Shown: positions 33,387-45,050 of the stretch, piece by piece
Position numbering within the stretch: the first letter of the stretch is position 1
How the letters are laid out: the number at the start of each line of letters is the position of its first letter
Assembly (NCBI GenBank): GCA_024408095.1
Contig: JAKSVI010000009.1
Coordinates: 1-45,080 of the forward strand
Direction: 5' to 3'
DNA length: 45,080 nt
Source of the DNA: Bacilli bacterium
Lineage (GTDB): Bacteria > Bacillota_I > Bacilli_A > RFN20 > CAG-826
Translations under genes and position numbers: made by a program
Notes under the pieces: model-generated
Told to the model about the DNA's origin: nothing
Databases searched by the model: none
What the model saw: only the letters and a program-made list of their open reading frames with translations

Positions 33387-33524
33387 ATGAATAAGAACAC
33401 CTCATTAATTGATGAACAAGCAAGAAAAGAAAGAATGAACTTTCGTTTATTCTGGCTTTTATTAGTATTAAGTTTATCCTTAATTGGTTATTTAATTTTT
33501 GAGATTATCACTATTTTAAACTAG
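33387..33524 (+). CDS. Small single-pass membrane protein
   Basis: A 45-residue protein: a charged N-terminus (MNKNTSLIDEQARKERMNFR) followed by one hydrophobic segment (about 21-43). It starts 2 nt after the asnS stop and has no ribosome site of its own, so translation would be coupled. The hydrophobic, positively flanked design is protein-like and not random, but function is unknown. It ends 4 nt before the convergent gene. Confidence 0.55.
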   Translation: MNKNTSLIDEQARKERMNFRLFWLLLVLSLSLIGYLIFEIITILN

Positions 33525-33528
33525 CAAT

Positions 33529-34185
33529 TTATTGCTGATTATTGTTGAAATAATTAAAGGCTTGGCTTTGGTTGTAATTGTCCAAGCTTTTTTCAAATAT
33601 TGATTTACTTAATGCTCGTATTCTTAAACGTCTTGCAATGAAGGCTTGGCACACGATTAAATACCAAACTCCACCGACTAAAATACCTGGTACAAAAATA
33701 TATGATGGAATTGCATTAACCACAAAATGTGGAGTATTAGTTAGTGGTGGCCAACTAGAAAGCACTTTCATTCCAAAAACAGTGGTGTAATAGTCAGGAT
33801 TATCAAAATCCCAAAGAAATAATAATGACGCGAAGCCTTTATCTACACTTGAGAATGGATTATATGAAAAATCTTTCATTATAGAATTTCCAATTACCAA
33901 TGTAAGTGAGGCTATTAGACAAATTAATAGAGGAACAGCGGCCTGTTTAAAAAACATTCTCCAATTCTTCTTTCTTGCATACTTTTTAAATGATTTTGGA
34001 TCAGTAATAACTCTAGTAACAACTACATCGTGAACAGCATCATCTAGTTTTTTGCCTTGTGATTTCATGACTCTAGTGATGATAAAACCGATGTACCAGA
34101 CAATTACAAAGAGAAGCAAAATAACTAATGCTAGAGCAAAAATAAAACGTTTATCACTTTCGCTTAAGGAAATTAAATTATACAT
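33529..34185 (-). CDS. Membrane protein, unknown
   Basis: About 218 residues with three or four hydrophobic segments (about 15-38, 85-105, 160-185) and a polar Gln/Asn-rich tail. No family recognised. The frame includes an earlier ATG at 34191, but AGGAGG lies only 2 nt before that one and 8 nt before ATG 34185, which is preferred. It is the last of three leftward membrane-protein genes that overlap one another. Confidence 0.65.
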   Translation of the reverse strand: MYNLISLSESDKRFIFALALVILLLFVIVWYIGFIITRVMKSQGKKLDDAVHDVVVTRVITDPKSFKKYARKKNWRMFFKQAAVPLLICLIASLTLVIGNSIMKDFSYNPFSSVDKGFASLLFLWDFDNPDYYTTVFGMKVLSSWPPLTNTPHFVVNAIPSYIFVPGILVGGVWYLIVCQAFIARRLRIRALSKSIFEKSLDNYNQSQAFNYFNNNQQ

Positions 34186-34534
34186 TTTCATCTCCTCCTA
34201 CATCGTTATTTTGATCATATGTATTCTCTGCAGTTTGATTGTCTTGTTGATATTGCGAATTGTCATAGTTTATGGAAGGCTGAGCGATTGGCGATGCGCT
34301 AGCAAAAGGGTTATCAAAATTGTTTGTGGTTTTGATAATTTCTTTTGCTTTTATATCTTCTGGTAAATCATCAAATAGCGATCTTCCAGTAAAAAATAAG
34401 GCAAACCATTTGATGCCTAAAAAGAAAAATATGCCAATTCCCACAACCGCCCATATGGATAAAATGAGCAGCATAAAAGGAAGAACAAATAGATACAAAA
34501 CTCCTTTACCAAATTTCTTAAAAAAGCTCGACAT
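34178..34534 (-). CDS. Small membrane protein with Asn/Gln-rich tail
   Basis: 118 residues: two hydrophobic segments close together (about 12-48), then an acidic, low-complexity tail rich in Asn, Gln and Asp. No family recognised. The start overlaps the stop of the upstream gene by 1 bp (TAATG), and its end overlaps the next gene. Composition of the tail suggests a disordered cytoplasmic or surface segment. Confidence 0.6.
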   Translation of the reverse strand: MSSFFKKFGKGVLYLFVLPFMLLILSIWAVVGIGIFFFLGIKWFALFFTGRSLFDDLPEDIKAKEIIKTTNNFDNPFASASPIAQPSINYDNSQYQQDNQTAENTYDQNNDVGGDENV

Positions 34535-35463
34535 TAATTAAAATTTCCTTCGCTAAACATTTTAACTTTTTCTTTCTTATAAGACAAATAATTATTGACA
34601 TAGCCAATAATTCCTATCTGGATAAACCACACGCCTATAAGCAATAAACCTAATGGATTTGCAATATATTGATAACATGCTGCAAACACAAAAATTGAAA
34701 TGATTAATGAAATTAATAATAAGATGTTTAAAGCCTTATTTTTATCAATAATAATCTTGATAATTTGGTATATCGAAAAATACATTGCAAAGCTCATGAA
34801 GAAGTAAGACATAGGCCCATAAGCAAATCCAAAAATTAATGACAAAGTTAAGCATGAAGCAATTCCAATCGGAACAAGATAAAACATCTTATAACCATCA
34901 TTGACTTTGATACCTAATTTAGGAAGTTCTTCTGCGATAACTAAATAAGAGAATGCTGATTGGGTAACAGCAATGAAACCAATAAACATTGGGGCAATAT
35001 AAGACAAATATGGGTGATCAATAACTTTAAAGGCACTTGCAAAAACATTGATTAAATCAACACCCGCAATTAATTTCGTGAGAGGAAGAAAAGCGTAAGA
35101 TAGCGCAACATTTAGTAATGATGTAACAAAAATAATTATTATTGGCGGGATATTTTTCTCAATTAAAATTCCAAAAATAAATCCAACAATAATTGACGGA
35201 ATGACATAAAAAAGCGTGTCAGATATGTTCCAAACTGTGACAACCATGCATAGTGAGATTGTAGCTATTGCGTAAATTGGAAAATATTTTTTTTGGCAGA
35301 ATAAAGTTACAATGCAATTTGTTAGTGGCAAGACAAAGACAATTAAAAAAAGCAAATAAGGGACAAGAGTTGTTAGCAAAACAAATAAAACATTAATGGC
35401 AGCCATAATGCCCATATATGCTAAATTTTGTGTAATTCCCTCGCGTTTTTTAAACAGCTTCAT
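34534..35463 (-). CDS. Polytopic membrane protein, possibly DUF2232/YybS- or ECF S-component-like
   Basis: 309 residues with eight or nine membrane segments. The beginning (LAYMGIMAAINVLFVLLTTLVP) looks like the start of ECF S-components and of YybS-type (DUF2232) proteins; I cannot decide between them. It heads a three-gene leftward operon. Its promoter is clear: TTGTAA (35493-35498) and TAAAAT (35470-35475) at 17-nt spacing on the minus strand, 6 nt before ATG 35463, so the mRNA is probably leaderless. Confidence 0.65.
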   Translation of the reverse strand: MKLFKKREGITQNLAYMGIMAAINVLFVLLTTLVPYLLFLIVFVLPLTNCIVTLFCQKKYFPIYAIATISLCMVVTVWNISDTLFYVIPSIIVGFIFGILIEKNIPPIIIIFVTSLLNVALSYAFLPLTKLIAGVDLINVFASAFKVIDHPYLSYIAPMFIGFIAVTQSAFSYLVIAEELPKLGIKVNDGYKMFYLVPIGIASCLTLSLIFGFAYGPMSYFFMSFAMYFSIYQIIKIIIDKNKALNILLLISLIISIFVFAACYQYIANPLGLLLIGVWFIQIGIIGYVNNYLSYKKEKVKMFSEGNFN

Positions 35464-35469
35464 GAAATT

Positions 35470-35498
35470 ATTTTACAATTTCAAAAATATTTTTACAA
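35470..35498 (-). promoter_or_regulatory. Promoter, leaderless type, of the leftward membrane-protein operon
   Basis: On the minus strand TTGTAA, 17-nt spacer, TAAAAT, then 6 nt (AATTTC) to ATG 35463. This is the best-formed leaderless promoter in the window. Confidence 0.65.
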
Positions 35499-35527
35499 AA
35501 ATTTAAAAAAACGTCGAACTATATAGT

Positions 35528-35974
35528 ATGAGGAAATTTTTATTTATTGCTTGTTTTGCATTATTTCTTATAGGCTGTTCTAAGCAAAACATTGAGTGTC
35601 AAAACCAACCTAAAACATGGCATACATATGATGAAATTTCAGAATTAAAAATTGAGTGGAAAATGTCATTTTCATTGGCAAAACCCCAATATTTTGTTTA
35701 TATTTACTCAGAATCTTGTTATTTTTGTCATGAGATAAAAAATGAAGTAATTGGTTTTGCGTTAGAACATTTTGATATGTTTTATTTTGTTGAATATTGT
35801 GAAGAAATTAAAATTTTAAACGATGTGTCAGAAACAATTGGAAAAGTTGAATCTGATGAAATGGGAATATTGGGCACGCCTACTTTATTGCTTTTTAAAA
35901 CCAAGACTTTGATGGTTAATATTGCTGGATCAAATAAAATTTTATATTATCTTGAAAATTATGATTTATCATAA
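35528..35974 (+). CDS. Thioredoxin-fold lipoprotein with CxxC motif
   Basis: A 148-residue exported protein. The signal peptide MRKFLFIACFALFLIGC ends in a lipobox with lipidated C17. A thioredoxin-like domain follows with CYFC (C64, C67) after YVYIYSES, and GTPT with a cis-proline near P118. It is likely an extracytoplasmic thiol-disulfide protein anchored to the membrane. The redox role is inferred from the motif. No disulfide-exchange partner is seen nearby. The start lies directly behind TATAGT, which is too close to act as its -10 box. Confidence 0.78.
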   Translation: MRKFLFIACFALFLIGCSKQNIECQNQPKTWHTYDEISELKIEWKMSFSLAKPQYFVYIYSESCYFCHEIKNEVIGFALEHFDMFYFVEYCEEIKILNDVSETIGKVESDEMGILGTPTLLLFKTKTLMVNIAGSNKILYYLENYDLS

Positions 35975-36003
35975 ACTTGAAAGATAATTAATATTATGTT
36001 AAT

Positions 36004-36020
36004 ATATTGCTTGGCAATAT
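36004..36020. promoter_or_regulatory. Inverted repeat abutting the pcrA start codon
   Basis: ATATTGC-TTG-GCAATAT is a perfect 7-bp repeat ending one base before ATG 36021. There is no ribosome site. It may be an operator or a hairpin affecting initiation. Confidence 0.4.
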
Positions 36021-40219
<4,199 letters not shown>

Positions 40220-40236
40220 CCTACTAATGCAATTTA

Positions 40237-40266
40237 TTAACAATCGGAAAACTAAAAAAATATAAT
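40237..40266 (+). promoter_or_regulatory. Promoter of the gatCAB-galE operon
   Basis: TTAACA (40237-40242), 18-nt spacer, TATAAT (40261-40266). The leader to gatC is about 60 nt. Confidence 0.6.
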
Positions 40267-40331
40267 TCTCTCATTTTTTATATATATTAAAAATGCGTTT
40301 CATGATAAAATTACGAACGTTGGTGATAATT

Positions 40332-40628
40332 ATGAAACCTGTAACAAAAGAAATTCTTAAAGAGTCTGCTAACAAACTGATGTTTGATATGTCAGATGAA
40401 CAGTATTCCGCTCTCTTAGAAGAGTTTGATACTATAACAAAACAAATGGAATTGATCTCAGAAATTCCAAATGTTGATGAGATTACACCTATGGTGTTTC
40501 CATTTGATGTAACTAATGATTACTTACGAGAAGATGTGGCTCAAGAATCTCTTAAAAGAGACGATGCTTTAAAAAACGCAAAAGATGTTGTAGATGGACA
40601 AATCCGTCTTCCTAAGGTGGTGGGATAA
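40332..40628 (+). CDS. gatC: Asp/Glu-tRNA amidotransferase subunit C
   Basis: A 98-residue GatC, which wraps GatA and GatB together. It shows KEILKESANKLMFDMSDEQYSALLEEF and the later VTNDYLREDV ... DALKNAKDVVDGQIRLPKVV, the family hallmark. The frame extends upstream to 40293, but ATG 40332 gives the normal length and is preceded by TTGGTG as a ribosome site. Its stop shares one base with gatA. Confidence 0.92.
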   Translation: MKPVTKEILKESANKLMFDMSDEQYSALLEEFDTITKQMELISEIPNVDEITPMVFPFDVTNDYLREDVAQESLKRDDALKNAKDVVDGQIRLPKVVG

Positions 40629-42088
40629 TGGATTATTTAAAACTTTCAATATCTGAAATTCATAAAGCGATTTTAGCTGGTGAAGTTTCACCAAAAGAAC
40701 TCATTTTAAGTGCTTTAAAAAAAGCTCATGAGGATAAAAATAATGCTTTTGAGTATATATGCGATAAAGAAGCTTTGGAGCAGGTCGAAAATTTAAACGA
40801 AAATCAGAAAAATAATTTATTATATGGCATACCTTTTGTATTAAAAGACAACTTTTCAACAAAGGATATTCCAACCACTGGTTCTAGCAACATTTTAAAT
40901 GGATATGTTCCTATTTATTCGAGCGAAGTTTATCTCAGATTGGTTGAACAAGGTGCAATCTTAATTGGTAAGACAACTATGGATGAATTAGCCATGGGCG
41001 GGACTGGTACAACTGGACACAAAGGTGTTACATATAACCCTTGGGATAAAACAAATTCTCGTTTAGTTGGTGGCTCTTCATGTGGCAGCGCTGCTGCATC
41101 GAGCGCTGGTATAGTGCCTTTTGCGATAGGCAGTGATACTGGCGATAGCGTTAGAAAACCTGCATCATACGTTGGACTAGTTGGTTTTAAACCAACCTGG
41201 GGAAGAATTTCTAGATATGGAATGTTCCCTTTTGCTACATCCTTAGATCATGTCGCCTTTTTCACTCGTAATGTAGAAGATAGCGCTACTATTTTGAAGG
41301 TGTTAGCTGGACGTGACGACAAGGATTCAACGTCTTCGTTTAAACCAGTTGATGACTATTGCAGTCAATTAAATGCAAACTTAAAAGGTAAAAAAATTGC
41401 TTTGATAAAAGGCATCAATGATTGTATCAATGATACGTTAATTTTAGATACTTTTAACAAAGTTGTTGAACTTGCTAAGCAAGAAGGCGCGACAATCGAT
41501 CTAGTAGAAATTGATAACAAATTATTAAAGGCAATTTATCCTACTTATATTGTAATATCTTGTGCTGAGGCAACAAGTAATAATGCTAATTTGGATGGCA
41601 TTAAGTTTGGGCCTCGTGCAGAAGGAGAATCATACGAACAAATCGTATTTAACAATAGAACAAATGGTTTTTCTGAATTAATTAAAAGAAGATTTGTTAT
41701 TGGCTCTTACTCTTTACTAAAAGAAAATCAAAACGATCTATTTTTAAGAGCCCAAAGATGTCGCCATTTAATTGTGAATACTATTAACAATGTATTAGAT
41801 GAATATGATGCAATATTGACGCCAGCTACTCCATCAGTTGCTCCATTAATATCAAGTGTTTCTAGTGATAAATTATCTAATGAATATCTTATTGCTGATA
41901 ACCATCTAGCGATTGCCAATTTTGGTGGCTTGCCATCTATTACTATTCCATGTGGGTTTGAAAATGGTCTACCGTTTGGCCTTAATTTAACTGGAAAAGC
42001 GTTTGAAGAAACAAAATTATATTCTATTGCAAAACGATTTGAAGATATAACAGGCTTAGCAAATATAGTTGCAAAGGAGGACAAATAA
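40628..42088 (+). CDS. gatA: Asp/Glu-tRNA amidotransferase subunit A
   Basis: A 486-residue amidase that releases ammonia from glutamine for the transamidation of Glu-tRNA-Gln (or Asp-tRNA-Asn). The catalytic triad is K73 (VLKDNF), cis-Ser S150 in GGSSCGSAAA and nucleophile S174. The nucleophile region reads SDTGDSVRKPAS, with Asp173 where SDTGGS is usual. The motif is otherwise intact. It follows gatC with a 1-bp overlap; gatB starts at the next base after its stop. Confidence 0.96.
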   Translation: MDYLKLSISEIHKAILAGEVSPKELILSALKKAHEDKNNAFEYICDKEALEQVENLNENQKNNLLYGIPFVLKDNFSTKDIPTTGSSNILNGYVPIYSSEVYLRLVEQGAILIGKTTMDELAMGGTGTTGHKGVTYNPWDKTNSRLVGGSSCGSAAASSAGIVPFAIGSDTGDSVRKPASYVGLVGFKPTWGRISRYGMFPFATSLDHVAFFTRNVEDSATILKVLAGRDDKDSTSSFKPVDDYCSQLNANLKGKKIALIKGINDCINDTLILDTFNKVVELAKQEGATIDLVEIDNKLLKAIYPTYIVISCAEATSNNANLDGIKFGPRAEGESYEQIVFNNRTNGFSELIKRRFVIGSYSLLKENQNDLFLRAQRCRHLIVNTINNVLDEYDAILTPATPSVAPLISSVSSDKLSNEYLIADNHLAIANFGGLPSITIPCGFENGLPFGLNLTGKAFEETKLYSIAKRFEDITGLANIVAKEDK

Positions 42089-43516
42089 ATGGAATTTGAA
42101 CCAGTTATTGGATTAGAAATCCATGTAGAAATGAAAACAAAATCCAAAATGTTCTCTTCTGGCAGAGTTGCTTTTGGTGATGATCCGAACACAAATGTTG
42201 TCGCAGTCGATATGGCTTTTCCTGGCACAATGCCTGTAGTTAACAAACAAGCTGTAATCAATGCAATAAGAGTTTGTCACGCAATGAATATGACTATTGA
42301 TGATGAATTATGGTTTGACCGTAAAAATTATTTCTATAGTGATTTACCAAAAGGCTATCAAATAACACAACAATTTAGGCCTATTGGTTCTAATGGCTAC
42401 ATCGATATTGATTTAGAAGATGGCAGCAAGAAACGTATCAACATTGAAAGACTTCATATGGAAGAAGATACTTGCAAACAGCTACACTCTTGGGATGTAT
42501 CATTACTAGATTATAATCGTGCAGGCATTCCTCTAATTGAAATTGTTTCTAAACCTGAACTAAGAAGTGGTTATGAAGCGATGAAATATGTCGAAAAAAT
42601 TCGTTCGATTGTAACCTTTCTTGATGTGAGTGATGGCAAAATGGAAGAAGGATCACTCCGCTGCGATGTTAATATTTCGATTAGAGAAAAAGGAAATACA
42701 GCCTTTGGAACAAAAGTTGAAATTAAAAATCTTAACTCTTTAGCGAATATCCAAAAGGCTATTGATTTTGAAATATCTCGTCAGTCATTATTAGTTGAAT
42801 TTGGCGATAAAGTTCAACAAGAAACACGTCGTTTTGATGAAGCAAGTAAAGAGACTGTTCTAATGAGATTAAAGACCGATTCGGTTGATTATAAATATTT
42901 TGTAGATCCAAATATCGCACCAATTAAACTCAGTGAACAATTCATAAACGATGCGATTAATTCCTCACCAGAACTGGCTGAAGTAAAGTTGGCTAGATAT
43001 AAAAAATTAGGATTAAACGAATATGATTGTTCGCTATTAATTGCTGATAAAGATATTTCGGTATATTTCGATGAATTATTAAAGACAAACGCTAATCCTA
43101 AATTACTTGCTAATTGGGTAATTTCTGATGTTCAAGCAGTGTTAAACAAAAATGGAATTTCAATTAAAGAATTCCCTATTTCAGTTGACAATTTAGGCAA
43201 ATTAATTTTAATGATTGAAGCCGGGAAAGTTTCTAATAAACAAGCTCGTGAAATTTTTGAGAAAATGTTAGAAAACAATGCAAATCCTGAGGATTTAGCT
43301 CAAAAATTGGGAACTTCACTTAATTCTGATGAGGCAAGTATTATGAATATGATTAATGAAGTTTTGTCTCAAAATCCACAATCGATTATTGATTATAAAA
43401 ATGGTAAAGATAGAGCTTTAGGCTTCCTTGTTGGTCAAGTTATGAAATTAAGCCATGGGCAAGCGAATCCGGCAATGACAAGTAAACTATTAACGGAAGA
43501 ACTTAAAAGGAGATAA
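42089..43516 (+). CDS. gatB: Asp/Glu-tRNA amidotransferase subunit B
   Basis: A 475-residue subunit that phosphorylates and amidates the tRNA-bound Glu/Asp. The N-terminus FEPVIGLEIHVEMKTKSKMF, the RKNYFYSDLPKGYQITQQ block and MEEGSLRCDVNISIRE are typical. The C-terminal YqeY/tail domain (AREIFEKML ... GFLVGQVMKLSHGQANP) is complete. Ribosome site AAGGAGG lies before ATG 42089. Confidence 0.97.
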   Translation: MEFEPVIGLEIHVEMKTKSKMFSSGRVAFGDDPNTNVVAVDMAFPGTMPVVNKQAVINAIRVCHAMNMTIDDELWFDRKNYFYSDLPKGYQITQQFRPIGSNGYIDIDLEDGSKKRINIERLHMEEDTCKQLHSWDVSLLDYNRAGIPLIEIVSKPELRSGYEAMKYVEKIRSIVTFLDVSDGKMEEGSLRCDVNISIREKGNTAFGTKVEIKNLNSLANIQKAIDFEISRQSLLVEFGDKVQQETRRFDEASKETVLMRLKTDSVDYKYFVDPNIAPIKLSEQFINDAINSSPELAEVKLARYKKLGLNEYDCSLLIADKDISVYFDELLKTNANPKLLANWVISDVQAVLNKNGISIKEFPISVDNLGKLILMIEAGKVSNKQAREIFEKMLENNANPEDLAQKLGTSLNSDEASIMNMINEVLSQNPQSIIDYKNGKDRALGFLVGQVMKLSHGQANPAMTSKLLTEELKRR

Positions 43517-43519
43517 TTT

Positions 43520-44536
43520 ATGTCAGTATTAGTAACAGGTGGAACTGGATATATTGGTTCACACACAGTAGTTGATTTACTAAATAACAATTATGATGTT
43601 GTAATAGTCGATAACTATGTTAATTCCAAACCTGAAGTATTAAATCGCATTAAAACTATTACAGGCAAAATGCCAAAATTCTATGAAGTTGATTGCTGTG
43701 ATGAAAATGCATTTAGAAAAGTTTTTGAAAAAGAGAACATAACGGATGTAATTCATTTTGCGGGTCTTAAAAGTGTTGGAGAGTCCGTTCAAAAGCCTGG
43801 ATTATATTATTCAAACAATATAGGTTCAACATTAACCCTTTTGAAATTAATGCACGAATTTGATGTAAATAATCTTGTTTTCTCAAGTAGTGCTACTGTT
43901 TATGGTGTTCCTGACCATGTTCCTTTGAAAGAAGACGATCCAATTGGAGGATGCACAAATCCTTATGGAGAAACCAAATTAGATATTGAATACATTCTTA
44001 AATATGAGACCTCAATGTGTTCAAAAATGAATGTTGCAATTTTAAGATATTTTAATCCTATTGGAGCGCACAAATCTGGACTAATTGGTGAGGATCCGCA
44101 GGGGATACCAAATAATTTAATGCCGTATATCACACAAGTTGCTGTTGGAAAAAGAGAACATTTAAATGTATTTGGCAACGATTATCATACAGTTGATGGA
44201 ACAGGAGTTAGAGACTATATTCACGTTGTTGACTTAGCGGCTGGCCATTTAGCGGCCTTACGAAAATTAACAGAAAAGCCAGGTTTAGTAATTTTTAACC
44301 TTGGTACTGGTAAAGGAACTTCTGTATTAGAATTAGTTACTGCTTTTGAAAATGCTAACAATATTAAAATTCCTTATGTTATTTGTCCAAGACGTCCTGG
44401 TGATGTTGATGAAAATTATGCTGATGCATCAAAAGCATTTAAGGAAATGGGTTGGGAAGCTAAATTAAACATCGTTGATGCTTGCCGCGATTCTTGGAAT
44501 TGGCAAAAGAATAATCCAAAAGGTTACGATAAGTAA
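43520..44536 (+). CDS. galE: UDP-glucose 4-epimerase
   Basis: A 338-residue extended short-chain dehydrogenase interconverting UDP-glucose and UDP-galactose. NAD motif GGTGYIGSH (7-15), SSSATVYG, and the YxxxK pair Y149/K153 are present. GVRDYIHVVDLAAGHLAAL is the GalE hallmark. It lies 3 nt after gatB with AAAGGAG as ribosome site and 7 nt before tRNA-Arg. It likely supplies UDP-Gal (or UDP-GalNAc) for surface glycans, an inference from the glycosyltransferase locus in the same window. Confidence 0.95.
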   Translation: MSVLVTGGTGYIGSHTVVDLLNNNYDVVIVDNYVNSKPEVLNRIKTITGKMPKFYEVDCCDENAFRKVFEKENITDVIHFAGLKSVGESVQKPGLYYSNNIGSTLTLLKLMHEFDVNNLVFSSSATVYGVPDHVPLKEDDPIGGCTNPYGETKLDIEYILKYETSMCSKMNVAILRYFNPIGAHKSGLIGEDPQGIPNNLMPYITQVAVGKREHLNVFGNDYHTVDGTGVRDYIHVVDLAAGHLAALRKLTEKPGLVIFNLGTGKGTSVLELVTAFENANNIKIPYVICPRRPGDVDENYADASKAFKEMGWEAKLNIVDACRDSWNWQKNNPKGYDK

Positions 44537-44543
44537 TTTATTT

Positions 44544-44620
44544 GCGCCTGTAACTCAGCTGGATAGAGTACCACCCTCCTAAGGTGGGAGTCAGACGTTC
44601 AAATCGCCTCAGGCGCGCCA
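44544..44620 (+). tRNA. tRNA-Arg (CCT anticodon)
   Basis: Acceptor GCGCCTG/CAGGCGC (7 bp), D-arm ACTC..GAGT, anticodon stem CCACC/GGTGG with loop CTCCTAA (anticodon CCT, reads AGG), T-loop TTCAAAT and encoded CCA. The T-stem AGACG/CGCCT contains one A-C mismatch. It begins 7 nt after galE, so it is probably processed from that transcript. Confidence 0.95.
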
Positions 44621-44633
44621 CTTGTCAAAAATT

Positions 44634-44663
44634 AAGATGATAGACTTGTCTAACATCTTTTTT
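44634..44663 (+). terminator. Terminator after tRNA-Arg
   Basis: AAGATG (44634-44639) and TAGAC (44641-44645) pair with GTCTA (44648-44652) and CATCTT (44654-44659) across an A-A mismatch, and a T-run follows to 44663. It ends the gatCAB-galE-tRNA-Arg transcript. Confidence 0.85.
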
Positions 44664-44919
44664 CTTATTTTTGCACTATGTTCTTACTTTTTTTCGATTT
44701 TTAAGTAGCCTCATAACGACTCGGATTAAAACGATTATTTATCTGCTTTCTAAAGACTCAATTTTATTTCTAATGAAGGCAAGGAAAAAATCCTAAAATG
44801 GCATGTAATATTTCATGTTACAGAATGAAAATACTCATTTAGTTTGGCATTATCAATTTATGATAAAGATGATAAACTATTACCAATGTAAACGTCATTT
44901 ATATTAAATAAAATATATC
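44664..44919. other. Intergenic region without visible genes
   Basis: AT-rich, no open frame above about 15 codons with a start and ribosome site. A short repeat TGTAA...TTACA lies near 44805-44823. Nothing else recognised before the tRNA-Ala promoter. Confidence 0.5.
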
Positions 44920-44948
44920 TTGATATTATTTTTATATTTATATAGAAT
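44920..44948 (+). promoter_or_regulatory. Promoter of tRNA-Ala
   Basis: TTGATA (44920-44925), 17-nt spacer, TAGAAT (44943-44948); the tRNA begins 13 nt later, leaving about 7 nt of 5' leader. Confidence 0.7.
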
Positions 44949-44961
44949 TTATTTTGCAAAT

Positions 44962-45037
44962 GGGCCTGTAGCTCACTTGGGAGAGCGCTTCCATGGCATG
45001 GAAGAGGTAGAGGGTTCGATCCCCTTCAGGTCCACCA
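44962..45037 (+). tRNA. tRNA-Ala (GGC anticodon)
   Basis: Acceptor GGGCCTG/CAGGTCC with one G-T pair, D-arm GCTC..GAGC, anticodon stem CTTCC/GGAAG with loop ATGGCAT (anticodon GGC, reads GCC/GCT), T-arm GAGGG-TTCGATC-CCCTT and encoded CCA. All arms are sound. Confidence 0.96.
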
Positions 45038-45050
45038 AAATGCCACTCTA

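Noticed and set aside
35522-35527. TATAGT before the CxxC lipoprotein as another leaderless promoter
   Set aside because: It touches the ATG, so transcription would begin inside the gene; left out of the leaderless set.
41728-42261. A 177-codon open frame on the minus strand across the gatA/gatB junction
   Set aside because: Antisense to two well-conserved genes, with no promoter, ribosome site or recognisable product.
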